Part shown: positions 1 through 7,982 of the stretch, piece after piece
Numbering within the stretch: position 1 is the first letter of the stretch
How the letters are laid out: each line of letters starts with the position of its first letter
Origin: a virus
Virus record (IMG/VR): IMGVR_UViG_3300024518_006178
Location: 1-64,000 of that record
DNA: 64,000 nt
Reading direction: 5' to 3' (one strand)
The notes under the pieces: generated by a model
The model's input: the letters and a program-made list of their open reading frames with translations, nothing else
Told to the model about the DNA's origin: nothing
The model's database searches: none
Made by a program: the position numbers and the translations under genes

Positions 1-70
1 CAAGCGCATGGCGCAGTCGCGCGGAGCGGGCTTCATGTCTGGCCTTCGTTCCACAACAGGTAGAGTATAG
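1..70 (+). CDS. C-terminal end of a gene entering from the left (partial)
   Basis: A frame open from the left edge ends at TAG 68-70 and gives about 22 basic residues ending in STTGRV. The next gene's Shine-Dalgarno (SD) site starts right at this stop. Too short to assign; probably another small protein of the same block. Confidence 0.45.
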   Translation, partial: KRMAQSRGAGFMSGLRSTTGRV

Positions 71-79
71 GAGACGACC

Positions 80-424
80 ATGTCTGAACTCAGAGCGCAA
101 GTGGCGGCTAACTTCACGAAGACGGCGGGAGTGAAGAGGCTTGCTAGGTTAGCTGGGGCGGCCAAGAGAGAGGCTCGCAGTTCGGGTTCTCTGAGCAGAC
201 ATTCTTCGCCCGGGGCACACCTCGTGCAAAGGAAGTCTGAGGCTGCGGAAAAATCTTTCCTAAGGAAGAGCCGTGGCCGTGGCCACGTGGCGGGTGCTCG
301 GTCTAGGCTGGCTCTACAGAAGGAAGTAGCTAAAACGACCCCTGACTTCCCGATGAGTCGCTGGCGGGGCCTTTCTGGCGAGAAAAGGATTGAGGCTCTC
401 AAGGCAAAGGGCCTGAGCCGCTAA
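80..424 (+). CDS. Small basic virion-block protein, paralog 1 of 3
   Basis: 114 residues, rich in Lys/Arg, function unknown. SD TAGGAG lies 7 nt before the ATG. The N-terminus (MSELR...ANFTKTAGVKR) is almost identical to the next two genes, and the C-terminus (W.GL.G..RIEA...KGLSR) recurs in the second. A 30-bp stretch (110-139) is identical to 500-529 of the next gene, so the duplication is recent. Position in the structural block, small size and positive charge would fit an internal, DNA-associated virion protein; this is inference. Confidence 0.8.
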   Translation: MSELRAQVAANFTKTAGVKRLARLAGAAKREARSSGSLSRHSSPGAHLVQRKSEAAEKSFLRKSRGRGHVAGARSRLALQKEVAKTTPDFPMSRWRGLSGEKRIEALKAKGLSR

Positions 425-446
425 TGAACCAGCACCTCACACGTGG
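424..446 (+). repeat. 23-bp exact repeat, copy 1 (relic of a gene start)
   Basis: The 23 bases from ATGAACC to CACGTGG are identical to 1209-1231, where they are the first codons of a real gene. Here the frame gives only a 19-residue relic (MNQHLTRG... then stop) between two paralogs. It looks like the footprint of duplication or deletion by recombination. Confidence 0.8.
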
Positions 447-470
447 CCCCAGGGGCTTAGGAGAAACACC

Positions 471-857
471 ATGTCCGAACTGAGAAAAAAAGCCGCCGCC
501 AACTTCACGAAGACGGCGGGAGTGAAGAGGATGGCCAGGATTTCAGGCCTGGCACACAAGGAGAAGCGCCTCTTGGGCGAGCTCAACAGGCACGCCAAGC
601 CCGGATCGCTTCCTAAGCAGGAGCGAGAGGCGGCCCTCTTAAAATCGTTCAAGAAAAGGACGAGAGATATGGACCCTGTGAAGGCGACTCGCAAGCGCCT
701 AGCGCTTTATAAGGAAACCGCAAAAACCACTCCTGATTATCCGACGCGACGCTGGAAGGGGTTGTGGGGCAGGGAGAGAATTGAGGCGGCCCGCAAGAAG
801 GGTTTGAGTCGAGGCGGACGCCCTATCGACGACGTAGACTGGATAGGGACCCGCTGA
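471..857 (+). CDS. Small basic virion-block protein, paralog 2 of 3
   Basis: 128 residues, paralog of the genes at 80 and 883. It has the same N-terminal tag (MSELRKK..ANFTKTAGVKR) and the same Trp/Gly-containing C-terminal region ending KGLSR, then about 14 extra acidic-ended residues. SD TAGGAG lies upstream of the ATG. Function unknown; probably a structural or internal protein given the block. Confidence 0.8.
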   Translation: MSELRKKAAANFTKTAGVKRMARISGLAHKEKRLLGELNRHAKPGSLPKQEREAALLKSFKKRTRDMDPVKATRKRLALYKETAKTTPDYPTRRWKGLWGRERIEAARKKGLSRGGRPIDDVDWIGTR

Positions 858-882
858 TAGTGCTCAACCTAAGGAACATCTC

Positions 883-1209
883 ATGTCCGAACTGAGACGG
901 CACGTCGCCGCTAACTTCACCAAGACGGCGGGGGCGAAGAGAACATATAGAATCCTTGCCTCACTGAGGAAGAAGGGGCTAGGCGGCATTAGAAGCAAGC
1001 CGCCGCGCCAAGTCCTGCGCCATGGCATACGGGCTGCGGAAAGAGGTGAGGCGGGCGTGAGATCCATGATGAGCCTGAGCCGAAGGGGAGATCCGAGCAG
1101 GCACGTGCCGACGGGTGGGTGGAAAGCGCATCTACGGAAGGGGTTGGGCGACATGCGCAAGCGCATTGAATCCGGTGGTCGGACCATAAGGCCCCCGAGA
1201 AAACCATGA
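883..1209 (+). CDS. Small basic virion-block protein, paralog 3 of 3
   Basis: 108 residues. It shares the N-terminal tag (MSELRRH..ANFTKTAGAKR) with the two preceding genes but diverges after about residue 25, so the tag is the conserved element. The rest is Arg/Gly-rich. SD AAGGA precedes the ATG. The stop overlaps the start of the next gene. Function unknown. Confidence 0.75.
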   Translation: MSELRRHVAANFTKTAGAKRTYRILASLRKKGLGGIRSKPPRQVLRHGIRAAERGEAGVRSMMSLSRRGDPSRHVPTGGWKAHLRKGLGDMRKRIESGGRTIRPPRKP

Positions 1210-1427
1210 TGAACCAGCACCTCACACGTGGATTCGCCGATGAGATTGCCAAGCTGGCCAAGAGCGTGCCGGGGCAGGGGATGCTTACGGCCATGGCCGA
1301 CAAGGGGCTGGGCGGGGCGGTCAAATCACAGAACAAGAGCATGTTGAGATCGGGGAACCTGCACAATATCGCCAAAACCGAGGCAAAAGACCTATCTAAT
1401 TTGCCCAAGATACCGAGCTTCAAATGA
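1206..1427 (+). CDS. Small protein with N-terminal GFADEIAKLA tag
   Basis: 73 residues, function unknown. ATGs at 1206 and 1209 are both possible; the second begins the 23-bp repeat. The N-terminus MNQHLTRGFADEIAKLA belongs to the recurring F-x-x-E-h-x-K-h pattern of this block. Overlaps the previous gene by 4 nt and the next gene by 4 nt, so translation is probably coupled. Confidence 0.7.
   Translation: MMNQHLTRGFADEIAKLAKSVPGQGMLTAMADKGLGGAVKSQNKSMLRSGNLHNIAKTEAKDLSNLPKIPSFK
1209..1231 (+). repeat. 23-bp exact repeat, copy 2
   Basis: Identical to 424-446. Here it encodes the start of the 73-residue protein. Confidence 0.8.
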
Positions 1428-1624
1428 AACGGGCGATCATCTTAGGCTTTGCCCATGAGCTAGAGAAGCTGTCCAATGCGCAGCTGGCCCAGAAGCTCAC
1501 GGCGTTCAAGGGCAAGACCAACATGCCCAAGCCCGCCACGATCAAGGCCCCTCCGATACCCAAGGCAATGACGACGCCGTCGGCGCAGATGATGAATCTG
1601 GCCCCCCAGGGGATCAAGCCATGA
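1424..1624 (+). CDS. Small protein with N-terminal GFAHELEKLS tag
   Basis: 66 residues. The N-terminus MKRAIILGFAHELEKLS carries the shared tag; the remainder is Pro/Lys-rich and probably disordered. Overlaps both neighbours by 4 nt. Function unknown; an internal or scaffold-associated virion protein is possible. Confidence 0.65.
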   Translation: MKRAIILGFAHELEKLSNAQLAQKLTAFKGKTNMPKPATIKAPPIPKAMTTPSAQMMNLAPQGIKP

Positions 1625-1938
1625 TCGGCGACGTGTTCCGAGGATTCGCAGAAGAGGTCCTAGATCTGGGCATGACCAAGTCAGCCGCAGCCTCAGTTAG
1701 CAAGGATGAGGCCAAATATACCAACACCTCAACGCAAGAAAAGAAGTGTTCTGGGTGCTCCCACTTTGTTGGTGGTGGCATGTGCGACGTGGTTAAGGGT
1801 AAAATAAGCCCCGATGGTTGGTGTCGATACTGGGCGGCTGGACGGGGCTCGAAGAAGGAGCCAAGCGGCGACAAGAGCACTGCGTATGACAGGCGGAGCG
1901 CCGCTGCCAATTTTGATTCTCATGGTGGGAATAGTTAG
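1621..1938 (+). CDS. Small protein with HiPIP-like Cys motif
   Basis: 105 residues. After an N-terminal tag (GFAEEV, residues 8-13) comes a four-cysteine motif: C43, C46, C55 and C68, with the last in a P-D-G-W-C-x-x-W context. This C-x2-C-x8-C-x12-C layout with G-W-C near the end resembles high-potential iron-sulfur proteins, though the second spacing is shorter than in classical HiPIPs. It could bind a [4Fe-4S] cluster or zinc. Overlaps the previous gene by 4 nt. A redox role is inference. Confidence 0.65.
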   Translation: MIGDVFRGFAEEVLDLGMTKSAAASVSKDEAKYTNTSTQEKKCSGCSHFVGGGMCDVVKGKISPDGWCRYWAAGRGSKKEPSGDKSTAYDRRSAAANFDSHGGNS

Positions 1939-1967
1939 AAACCGGCAACTAAAGGAGAATGGCGAAG

Positions 1968-2744
1968 ATGGCTACAAAGACTGACCGCAGAGTTGTGGTG
2001 GAGAATGTTTCTGACCAGAACCTTGGAACGGAGAGGCCCCTGTCTCTCTTCCTCAGGTCTCCGAGCAAAAAGAGATCTGCTCACCTGTCCCGGGCCGAGA
2101 TCAACGAGTCTCAGGTTACGGAGACGATGAGAAGGTGGCAGGACGATGGCTGGATCAAGATCACGCCGAAAGAAGAGTTTGAGAAGACGCAGAGTGAGGC
2201 CAAGGCGGCCAAGATGACGAAGGCCAAGACCCCGACGCCCACGAAGCCTGACGACAAGAATCCTAAGCCCAAGGGCGACTTCGATGACAAGGACGCGGCT
2301 GTCGGGCCTGACGCTAAGGGCGGCGAGCCCGTCACGAACGTGGGGCCTCCGAAGAAGCAGGAGCCCAAAGAGCCGAAGCCCATGGGCGCTCAGATTGTGG
2401 CTTCCGAAGAGAAGGAGAGCGTCGCCACCGTGGGGTCGTCACCTGACGGATCCCCTGATGTTTCAGAGCCCGAGGCTGAGGTTGAGCCCGAAGCTGATCC
2501 CGAGCCCGAGGTCGAAGCCGAGGCTCCCGAGGCCGAGCCTGAGGTCGAAGCCGAGCGATACACCGAGGAAGAGCTTCAAGGCATGAAGATGAAGGGTCTC
2601 CGCACGGTCATTGCTGCGCTTGGCCTGAGCCTGAAGAGCACGCAGAAGGGCGAGCTCATCAAGGCCATCCTGGACGCGCAAGGGGATGACTCGGAGTCGG
2701 AGGGAGCTGATGACGCTACCACGACTACGACTGAGGACGACTAA
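1968..2744 (+). CDS. Acidic, low-complexity protein with C-terminal SAP-like motif
   Basis: 258 residues. An ATG at 1959 lies 1 nt from the SD AAAGGAG (1951-1957), so I chose ATG 1968, which has normal spacing (MATKTDRR...). The middle is Lys/Pro then Glu/Pro repeats and certainly disordered. The last part (EELQGMKMKGLRTVI...KGELIKAIL) resembles a SAP/HeH helix-extension-helix motif, seen in DNA-binding phage proteins and Rho. May bind DNA or a partner in the virion. The stop overlaps the next ATG. Confidence 0.7.
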   Translation: MATKTDRRVVVENVSDQNLGTERPLSLFLRSPSKKRSAHLSRAEINESQVTETMRRWQDDGWIKITPKEEFEKTQSEAKAAKMTKAKTPTPTKPDDKNPKPKGDFDDKDAAVGPDAKGGEPVTNVGPPKKQEPKEPKPMGAQIVASEEKESVATVGSSPDGSPDVSEPEAEVEPEADPEPEVEAEAPEAEPEVEAERYTEEELQGMKMKGLRTVIAALGLSLKSTQKGELIKAILDAQGDDSESEGADDATTTTTEDD

Positions 2745-3220
2745 TGGCAACGGAAAATCTACCCGAGAAACCGGGAAAGATTCTGATCCGTCAACTAAGG
2801 GCTTTCCTGCGTGACGATCCGACTCTTAACGAGTTGATCGAAGGCAAGGAGTCCTCTGACGGCCAGCTCAAGCAGGCGCTTCTCGACGCACTGGAGGATT
2901 GGAACACCACGCCGCCGCTGCTTGCACCGGTGAACGTGGCCAACCATCCCTCCAGGCGTCTGCTCGTGCGCTCCGCTGCCATAGAGATTCTCGTTTCGAT
3001 GGGGATCTACTTTGCACGCAACGACCTGACGTACAGCGATGGCGGCATAACCGTGGCCGACAAGAACAAGGCCGGGATATATGCTCAGTACGTCCAGCAG
3101 TTGCAAGCGGACTTTGAGCGCAAGAAACTGGACCTAAAGAAGGCCAGGAACTTAGATCTTGCCTATGGCATCGTTCCGTCAGAATACGGTGCCATTTGGG
3201 ATGATGACGAGCACTTTTAG
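2744..3220 (+). CDS. Conserved-looking phage protein, possible neck/connector
   Basis: 158 residues, compact and mostly helical by composition. It lies between head-type and tail-type genes, where neck or head-tail connector proteins are usual. No motif allows a firm name. Its start overlaps the previous stop (TAATG), so translation is coupled. Confidence 0.6.
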   Translation: MATENLPEKPGKILIRQLRAFLRDDPTLNELIEGKESSDGQLKQALLDALEDWNTTPPLLAPVNVANHPSRRLLVRSAAIEILVSMGIYFARNDLTYSDGGITVADKNKAGIYAQYVQQLQADFERKKLDLKKARNLDLAYGIVPSEYGAIWDDDEHF

Positions 3221-3229
3221 GAGCTGATC

Positions 3230-4006
3230 ATGGATAGGTGGCAACTTATTAACAAGCTCGCTACCACGAGCCCGTCTGTGCGCAGGGCTTTCATGCAAAA
3301 GATAGGGCAGGCCGCACCTCCCAACGGAGCTCCGGCCAACGGTGCTCCGGCGGCTGCGCCTCCCAACGGTGCTCAGCCCCCTGCCGGTGCCGCGCCCCAG
3401 GTGGATCCGCAGGCCCTCATTGGAGGCTTAGGCGAGGCCTTCTCGGCGGAGATAAATGCCGCCGCAACGTACGCAACCTTCTCGGCGTGTGCCACTGGTT
3501 CTCATCGTGAGTATCTGAAGTCATACTGGATGGAAGAGGCTAAAGAAGAGCTGGGTCACGCCCAGATCATTGGCGAAAAGATCTGCGTTATGGGCGGACA
3601 GCCAGCGGTCCAGGGCATTCAGCCCGCTGACGTGCGCACCAATTCAGCAATGATCCAGCAGGCGCTCCAAATGGAAACCCAGGCCGTAGGGCTCTATGCT
3701 CAGCTGGCGCAGCAGGCAGAGCAGTCGGGCATGCATGGCCTTAAGGTGGTGATCGAAGAGATTCTGGCGGACGAGCAAAACCATCTGGACAACACGGCCC
3801 TCATGGCTCAGGACCTGGAGCACCAGGACCCGAATCAGTCGCTCGCAACCCAGGTGTCGGGGCAGTTCGACTCCATAAACAATGGTGGAGGCGGTGCCTC
3901 TAGGCAGTCTTTCCCGCCTGCCGCACAGATGGCACCGTCAGCGCCCGTGGCACCCGCAGGCCCAGCGCCACAGCCTGGACCTCCTCCTGGCCCGCCGCAG
4001 GCGTAG
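3230..4006 (+). CDS. Ferritin-like domain virion-block protein
   Basis: 258 residues. An N-terminal helix (1-27) and an Ala/Pro/Asn-Gly linker (28-60) lead to a four-helix ferritin-like domain (about 66-200). The expected di-iron ligands are present: E74, E107-x-x-H110, E149 and E182-x-x-H185. A Pro-rich tail follows. Ferritin-like proteins oxidise or store iron or handle peroxide; what one does in a phage structural operon is unclear (virion component or host-stress protein). SD AGGAG precedes the ATG at 3230. Confidence 0.8.
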   Translation: MDRWQLINKLATTSPSVRRAFMQKIGQAAPPNGAPANGAPAAAPPNGAQPPAGAAPQVDPQALIGGLGEAFSAEINAAATYATFSACATGSHREYLKSYWMEEAKEELGHAQIIGEKICVMGGQPAVQGIQPADVRTNSAMIQQALQMETQAVGLYAQLAQQAEQSGMHGLKVVIEEILADEQNHLDNTALMAQDLEHQDPNQSLATQVSGQFDSINNGGGGASRQSFPPAAQMAPSAPVAPAGPAPQPGPPPGPPQA

Positions 4007-4017
4007 GGAGGTGACAG

Positions 4018-5283
4018 GTGGGAGACCTATTCCCTAATCCATCAAATCCGCCTGATTATCCGGCCACCTTGGATGACATATTTGAAATCCAAGACACGGC
4101 CAATGATGATAATCAGATCCCTCCGTATGAAGACGATCAGATTGCGCAAGCGATTGAGTGGAACCGGGCTATTACCAACCTGGTCGACGTGGTCGACGAT
4201 ATTCGCACCGGGATCATTGCTGGTCAGCTGGATCCAGATACCGGAGACAGTCTCGCTACGCTTCTAGCCCGTCGGTCGAACTTCCTGACAGAAGCCATTA
4301 CTGGATACGATGGCGATCCGAATGGCGGTGGCGCTCCTGCGATTCTCGTGGGCGCGAACCTGGGCACGTGGTTCCGCGAGGAGACTGCGGCAAAATGGTG
4401 GCGCAAGACCGAGACGGCTTGGGAAGACCGAACGATCACGGGCGGTGGCGGTGGCGGCTTTGATTTCACGGAAGGGAAAACTACTGGGTCTCTGAACTAT
4501 ACTCAAGATGTTGTAGGTGCCAAGGCGAGCTTTGCCAGCGTCATGACGCTGAACAACAATCCAAGCGACGGCGAGCAGGTTCGGATTCAAACATACTTCA
4601 ATGATTCCGGAGCTACAGCTTTCGGTCTTGTTAACGTGTACTTTCGGACGGTTTTGGCGACTCCCTTTTTCTGGTCAGCCGTGTTCGGTCAGGGCCAACT
4701 AGAAATTAGGATCGAGGCCAACCTTCAACTGACGCTAGACAACATGATTGCGGGATTAAATGACGTTGCTACGTCGGACGTAGGCACGACCATCGGAGTT
4801 TTCGCGAACACGTGGACGGCCTCGCATTCAGCAGGGCTTGAAGACACGTTGACAGTAGAGCAGGATTTCACCGGCAGCTTTCCAAACGGAAATTCTGCTT
4901 TCATTGAGATTTCTGGATCGAACTGGAGTCCAGGCTCAGGGGTCGCGTATAGCGGCGGCATAGACGACGTGACCGGGTCTACATTCCCTATCACTCTCTC
5001 GCTATTTGCTCTTGAGGTTTCCTCCGCTGGGCCAGATCTTTTTCTCTCATCGGGGTCCGTAAAAACTGGAACGCATACGCCCGAGGTGCTTGTCAGCGTG
5101 GTAGGCCCTGCAATCATTGACGAGCCAAACATCTCGTTCACAGATGTTGTAGATTTTAGTGGCAACACGGTTAGGGCTATCGTTATCCCGGCAACCGAAG
5201 ACATTGTAGACGGTACGGCAACGGTCACGTGGACGTGGGCGGGGAAAACCTTCAAGGCTATCGTAACCAAGACTGTTTTCTAA
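4018..5283 (+). CDS. Virion structural protein with beta-rich C-terminus (GTG start)
   Basis: 421 residues. GTG 4018 follows SD GGGAGGTG at a good distance. An acidic N-terminus is followed by a six-glycine hinge (about residue 141-147) and then a long beta-rich region ending in an Ig-like strand pattern (TVTWTWAGKTFKAIV). The layout of anchor, glycine hinge and beta domain fits a decoration or appendage protein. No named family recognised. Confidence 0.6.
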   Translation: MGDLFPNPSNPPDYPATLDDIFEIQDTANDDNQIPPYEDDQIAQAIEWNRAITNLVDVVDDIRTGIIAGQLDPDTGDSLATLLARRSNFLTEAITGYDGDPNGGGAPAILVGANLGTWFREETAAKWWRKTETAWEDRTITGGGGGGFDFTEGKTTGSLNYTQDVVGAKASFASVMTLNNNPSDGEQVRIQTYFNDSGATAFGLVNVYFRTVLATPFFWSAVFGQGQLEIRIEANLQLTLDNMIAGLNDVATSDVGTTIGVFANTWTASHSAGLEDTLTVEQDFTGSFPNGNSAFIEISGSNWSPGSGVAYSGGIDDVTGSTFPITLSLFALEVSSAGPDLFLSSGSVKTGTHTPEVLVSVVGPAIIDEPNISFTDVVDFSGNTVRAIVIPATEDIVDGTATVTWTWAGKTFKAIVTKTVF

Positions 5284-5293
5284 GGAGTTTGTG

Positions 5294-5497
5294 ATGATCG
5301 AGGCGTCCTTGCTAGTCGGGGATCACGTGTGGATCGACACCACGAATACACAGATAGCCCAGTGTGGCGTGAAGGCAGTGTGCGGGCAAGTCTTGGTCGA
5401 TTCTTCTCCGCAAATAGCCGTGGTCGTTAGCGGATTGACCTACTTCGTGATGAAGGCGTACGTGTATAGGACAAAAGAAGCGGCAGAAGCGGCTTAG
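5294..5497 (+). CDS. Small hypothetical protein
   Basis: 67 residues. GTG 5291 is directly followed by ATG 5294, which has the better spacing to AAGGAG (5283-5288). Val/Ala-rich with a basic/acidic tail; no motif. Lies in the structural run. Confidence 0.6.
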   Translation: MIEASLLVGDHVWIDTTNTQIAQCGVKAVCGQVLVDSSPQIAVVVSGLTYFVMKAYVYRTKEAAEAA

Positions 5498-5520
5498 TAT
5501 TATGATAGAATGGAGATCAC

Positions 5521-6369
5521 ATGCCGACGTGGGGCGCATTCTGGGGCAATCCCTGGGGGTTATCAGTCTTGGCTACTGATGCACTAATACAGCCGAACAG
5601 GGTTCGGGTGACGGCGTCATCCCTGGAGTATCTGACTATTGAGTGGTTGATCAAGCCAACCAATAGGGATATTGCGGATTTCACCTTCTCCGTGTGGCGA
5701 TCCCAGCACCAGGCTGCGGATAGCTTCCGCAAGATTGCGGACGATCTCAAAGAGATATTCGTCTACAAGGACCCCAATGTAAACATCAAGGCCCGGAATC
5801 GGGTCTGGTATTACAAGATTAGGTCCACCGAGGACGCCTCTTCCGAGTTTCTTGACTCCCTGGCCGCCAGCTCTCCCGAAAAACTTGACCGTGTCGCTTT
5901 GGCTATAGCACGTCGAAATAACATGCTCATGGACAACTTCGTTGGGATCCGGTGCTATATCCTCCAGGAGAAGATGGCTGGCGAGCACTGCCCAACCTGC
6001 TGGGATGAGATCAAGCAGAGGAAGATGCAGGCCAACTGCAAGGTGTGCTTCAACACGGGATACATAGGTGGGTTCGCCACACCTATTGAGGCCCAGGTCA
6101 ACTTCAACCCCTCTCCCAAGGTGGTTCAGATAGCCCAGCAGGGAGAAATGACGCCAGATAATACAGTTGCTTGGCTTGGGAACTTCCCAGATGTTAAGCC
6201 TCGCGATATAATTATAGAGGCGGGCCGTGGAACCAGGTGGCGGGTGGTCAATCGGAGCACCACGCAGAAGCGGAGGGTGACGGTGCACCAGAACCTGACC
6301 CTGAAGCAGATAAACCGTTCTGACGTGGAATGGGAAATTCCCATTCCTGGTCTTGTTGAGGAAGAATAA
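5521..6369 (+). CDS. Structural protein with zinc ribbon
   Basis: 282 residues. A four-Cys zinc ribbon is visible at C157-P-T-C160 and C173-K-V-C176 (CPTCWDEI...C.VCFNTGYIGG), followed by a beta-rich C-terminal part. Proteins with this ribbon occur in the head-tail region of tailed phages, but I cannot name the family. SD TGGAG precedes ATG 5521; the stop overlaps the next ATG. Confidence 0.7.
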   Translation: MPTWGAFWGNPWGLSVLATDALIQPNRVRVTASSLEYLTIEWLIKPTNRDIADFTFSVWRSQHQAADSFRKIADDLKEIFVYKDPNVNIKARNRVWYYKIRSTEDASSEFLDSLAASSPEKLDRVALAIARRNNMLMDNFVGIRCYILQEKMAGEHCPTCWDEIKQRKMQANCKVCFNTGYIGGFATPIEAQVNFNPSPKVVQIAQQGEMTPDNTVAWLGNFPDVKPRDIIIEAGRGTRWRVVNRSTTQKRRVTVHQNLTLKQINRSDVEWEIPIPGLVEEE

Positions 6370-6698
6370 TGCTGCGTAGAGATGTAGCATATCGCTTCGC
6401 CAAGACCGCTGCTGGCGTTGGCAACCGGTTTATGCGCGGCACGCACCGCTCTCATCCTGCGTCAGGGTCGCTGGCGGTAACTCCCGGCAAGCCCACGCGG
6501 GGAGAGGACCGCCCGCTGCCGCGCCCCAATTCGGCCCCTAAGGCCTCTGACGGCTATACCGTAGATGACAATGCGGGGATAGACCCTGGCCTTGTTCCGC
6601 TTCCTGTGACGCCGAATGAGGCCAGTACTGCCAAGTTCAAAGAGCGCGTACTGAAGCAGCGCATCAAGACTGAGCGCGGGGAGGCTAGAAGCCGATGA
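6369..6698 (+). CDS. Small tagged protein
   Basis: 109 residues, basic and Pro-rich. The N-terminus MLRRDVAYRFAKTAAG is a variant of the FTKTAG tag of the first three genes. Start overlaps the previous stop by 1 nt, and the end overlaps the next gene by 4 nt. Function unknown. Confidence 0.65.
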   Translation: MLRRDVAYRFAKTAAGVGNRFMRGTHRSHPASGSLAVTPGKPTRGEDRPLPRPNSAPKASDGYTVDDNAGIDPGLVPLPVTPNEASTAKFKERVLKQRIKTERGEARSR

Positions 6699-7039
6699 GG
6701 TCTATGGGCGCGTACACTGTCACCAGCAAAAGCAGGAAGAAGAGCAAGAACTCTAAAAGCCTGCGCAGGACGACAGCCTACAATATGACTAAGGCGGGCA
6801 GTTTCTCGGCTGGCGACTACGTCCAGTACCAGAACACGGGCGGGGGCGAGGCTCGCTCAGCGATGGCCCCCTACAGCTCCCTGACAGGCACGGGCCTGAA
6901 GGCGGGCGGCGTGGTCAAGGGCCCGATCAGGGCGCTGTTGGGCGAGGCGGGCCCGGAAGTCGTGGTGCCCCTGAAGAAGAAGTATATGAACAGGACAGTC
7001 GCAGAGATGGCCCGGCACTTTGCAAGGAAGGGGGCCTAA
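6695..7039 (+). CDS. Small protein with tape-measure-type C-terminal motif
   Basis: 114 residues. A basic N-terminus leads to GGVVKGPIRALLGEAGPEVV-VPL at about 71-93, the motif normally found near the C-terminus of tail tape measure proteins. The main tape measure is far away at 34726, so this is a stand-alone copy of that module. The role is unknown; perhaps it sits at the tail tip or tail-head interface. ATGA overlap with the previous gene. Confidence 0.7.
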   Translation: MRSMGAYTVTSKSRKKSKNSKSLRRTTAYNMTKAGSFSAGDYVQYQNTGGGEARSAMAPYSSLTGTGLKAGGVVKGPIRALLGEAGPEVVVPLKKKYMNRTVAEMARHFARKGA

Positions 7040-7040
7040 G

Positions 7041-7778
7041 GTGGCTAGCAGAAAGAAAACAGCGCGTAGCTTCGCCGATACGAAGACGGTCGCAATTGGG
7101 AAGCATAAGGTGTCCGATGGCGGACATGACCAGCATAGGGATGGGCGGTCAGGATGGAATGCCGATCTCGGCAGCCGGTTCCACCCTCAGCGATCTCGTG
7201 CCTCCGAAGAGACGGAGTATTCGGGGACTCAGTCCACCTCGTACGACCGATCTTCAAGAACGGGAGAAAAGGTGGCCTTTGACCCCATCCCCTATATCTC
7301 AGGGGCTGCGGCTGGGGCTGGTCTTGCCGGTGCCCTTCGCCCTAGCCTCATGCCCCATGTTGGACGCGGTGCCGCAAGATATGCGCCTATAGCGGGTGCC
7401 CTGGTGGGGGCCGGGCTTGTGGTCGCGGGTCAGTACGCAAAAAAGATCCGAGAGGAGCGTCGCAATGCGATGCTGGATAACTGGAGCTCTGCTGGTGTCC
7501 CGACGGAGGGGGAGGAAAAGGTGGCCTTTGACGCCCTGCCCTATATCGTGGGAGCATCCGGTGGTGCGGCAATCGGCAATTACCTGAAAGGTAATATAGC
7601 TAAATCCCTGGGGCGCACGGCTGCGAGCGCAGGTCCGATAGCTGGCGGGCTGGTAGGGCTCGGGCTAATTGGCGCTGGCCACTATGCGAGCAGAGCCAAG
7701 TCTCGGCGTCGCCATAATATGATGAAAAGGTGGATGAGCGGTGGCGCTCCCTCCTACCGTAGAAGTCTCGGCATTTAG
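7041..7778 (+). CDS. Glycine-rich protein with internal duplication (GTG start)
   Basis: 245 residues from GTG 7041, which fits the SD GGAAGGGG; an upstream TTG at 7020 would also be in frame. Two similar units follow a basic N-terminus. Each has EKVAFD..PYI, then a Gly/Ala-rich hydrophobic stretch (e.g. GALVGAGLVVAG, GGLVGLGLIGAG) and a basic end (..RR..M...W...G.P). The hydrophobic parts could insert in a membrane, as expected for an ejected protein. The GEKVAFD heads look like the tag seen at the N-termini of nearby proteins. Confidence 0.65.
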   Translation: MASRKKTARSFADTKTVAIGKHKVSDGGHDQHRDGRSGWNADLGSRFHPQRSRASEETEYSGTQSTSYDRSSRTGEKVAFDPIPYISGAAAGAGLAGALRPSLMPHVGRGAARYAPIAGALVGAGLVVAGQYAKKIREERRNAMLDNWSSAGVPTEGEEKVAFDALPYIVGASGGAAIGNYLKGNIAKSLGRTAASAGPIAGGLVGLGLIGAGHYASRAKSRRRHNMMKRWMSGGAPSYRRSLGI

Positions 7779-7790
7779 CTGGAGGAAAAG

Positions 7791-7982
7791 ATGAGCGAAG
7801 AGCGCAAAATGGACCTGAGAGAGTACAAGAACGTCTGTCAGGGCAAAAACGGCGATAAGAGCGTGAACGAAAGCCTCTTGAAGAACATTGAGCGCGCCAC
7901 GGGTGGGCGCAGCTTGACCAAGAGCGAGTTCGACCACGTTCACGGCAAGATCAAGATGAAGCAGGCCTCCGAGGGGCAGTAA
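7791..7982 (+). CDS. Small charged protein
   Basis: 63 residues, Lys/Glu-rich and helical. SD GGAGG lies 6 nt before ATG 7791. The stop overlaps the next start (TAATG). No family recognised. Confidence 0.65.
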   Translation: MSEERKMDLREYKNVCQGKNGDKSVNESLLKNIERATGGRSLTKSEFDHVHGKIKMKQASEGQ

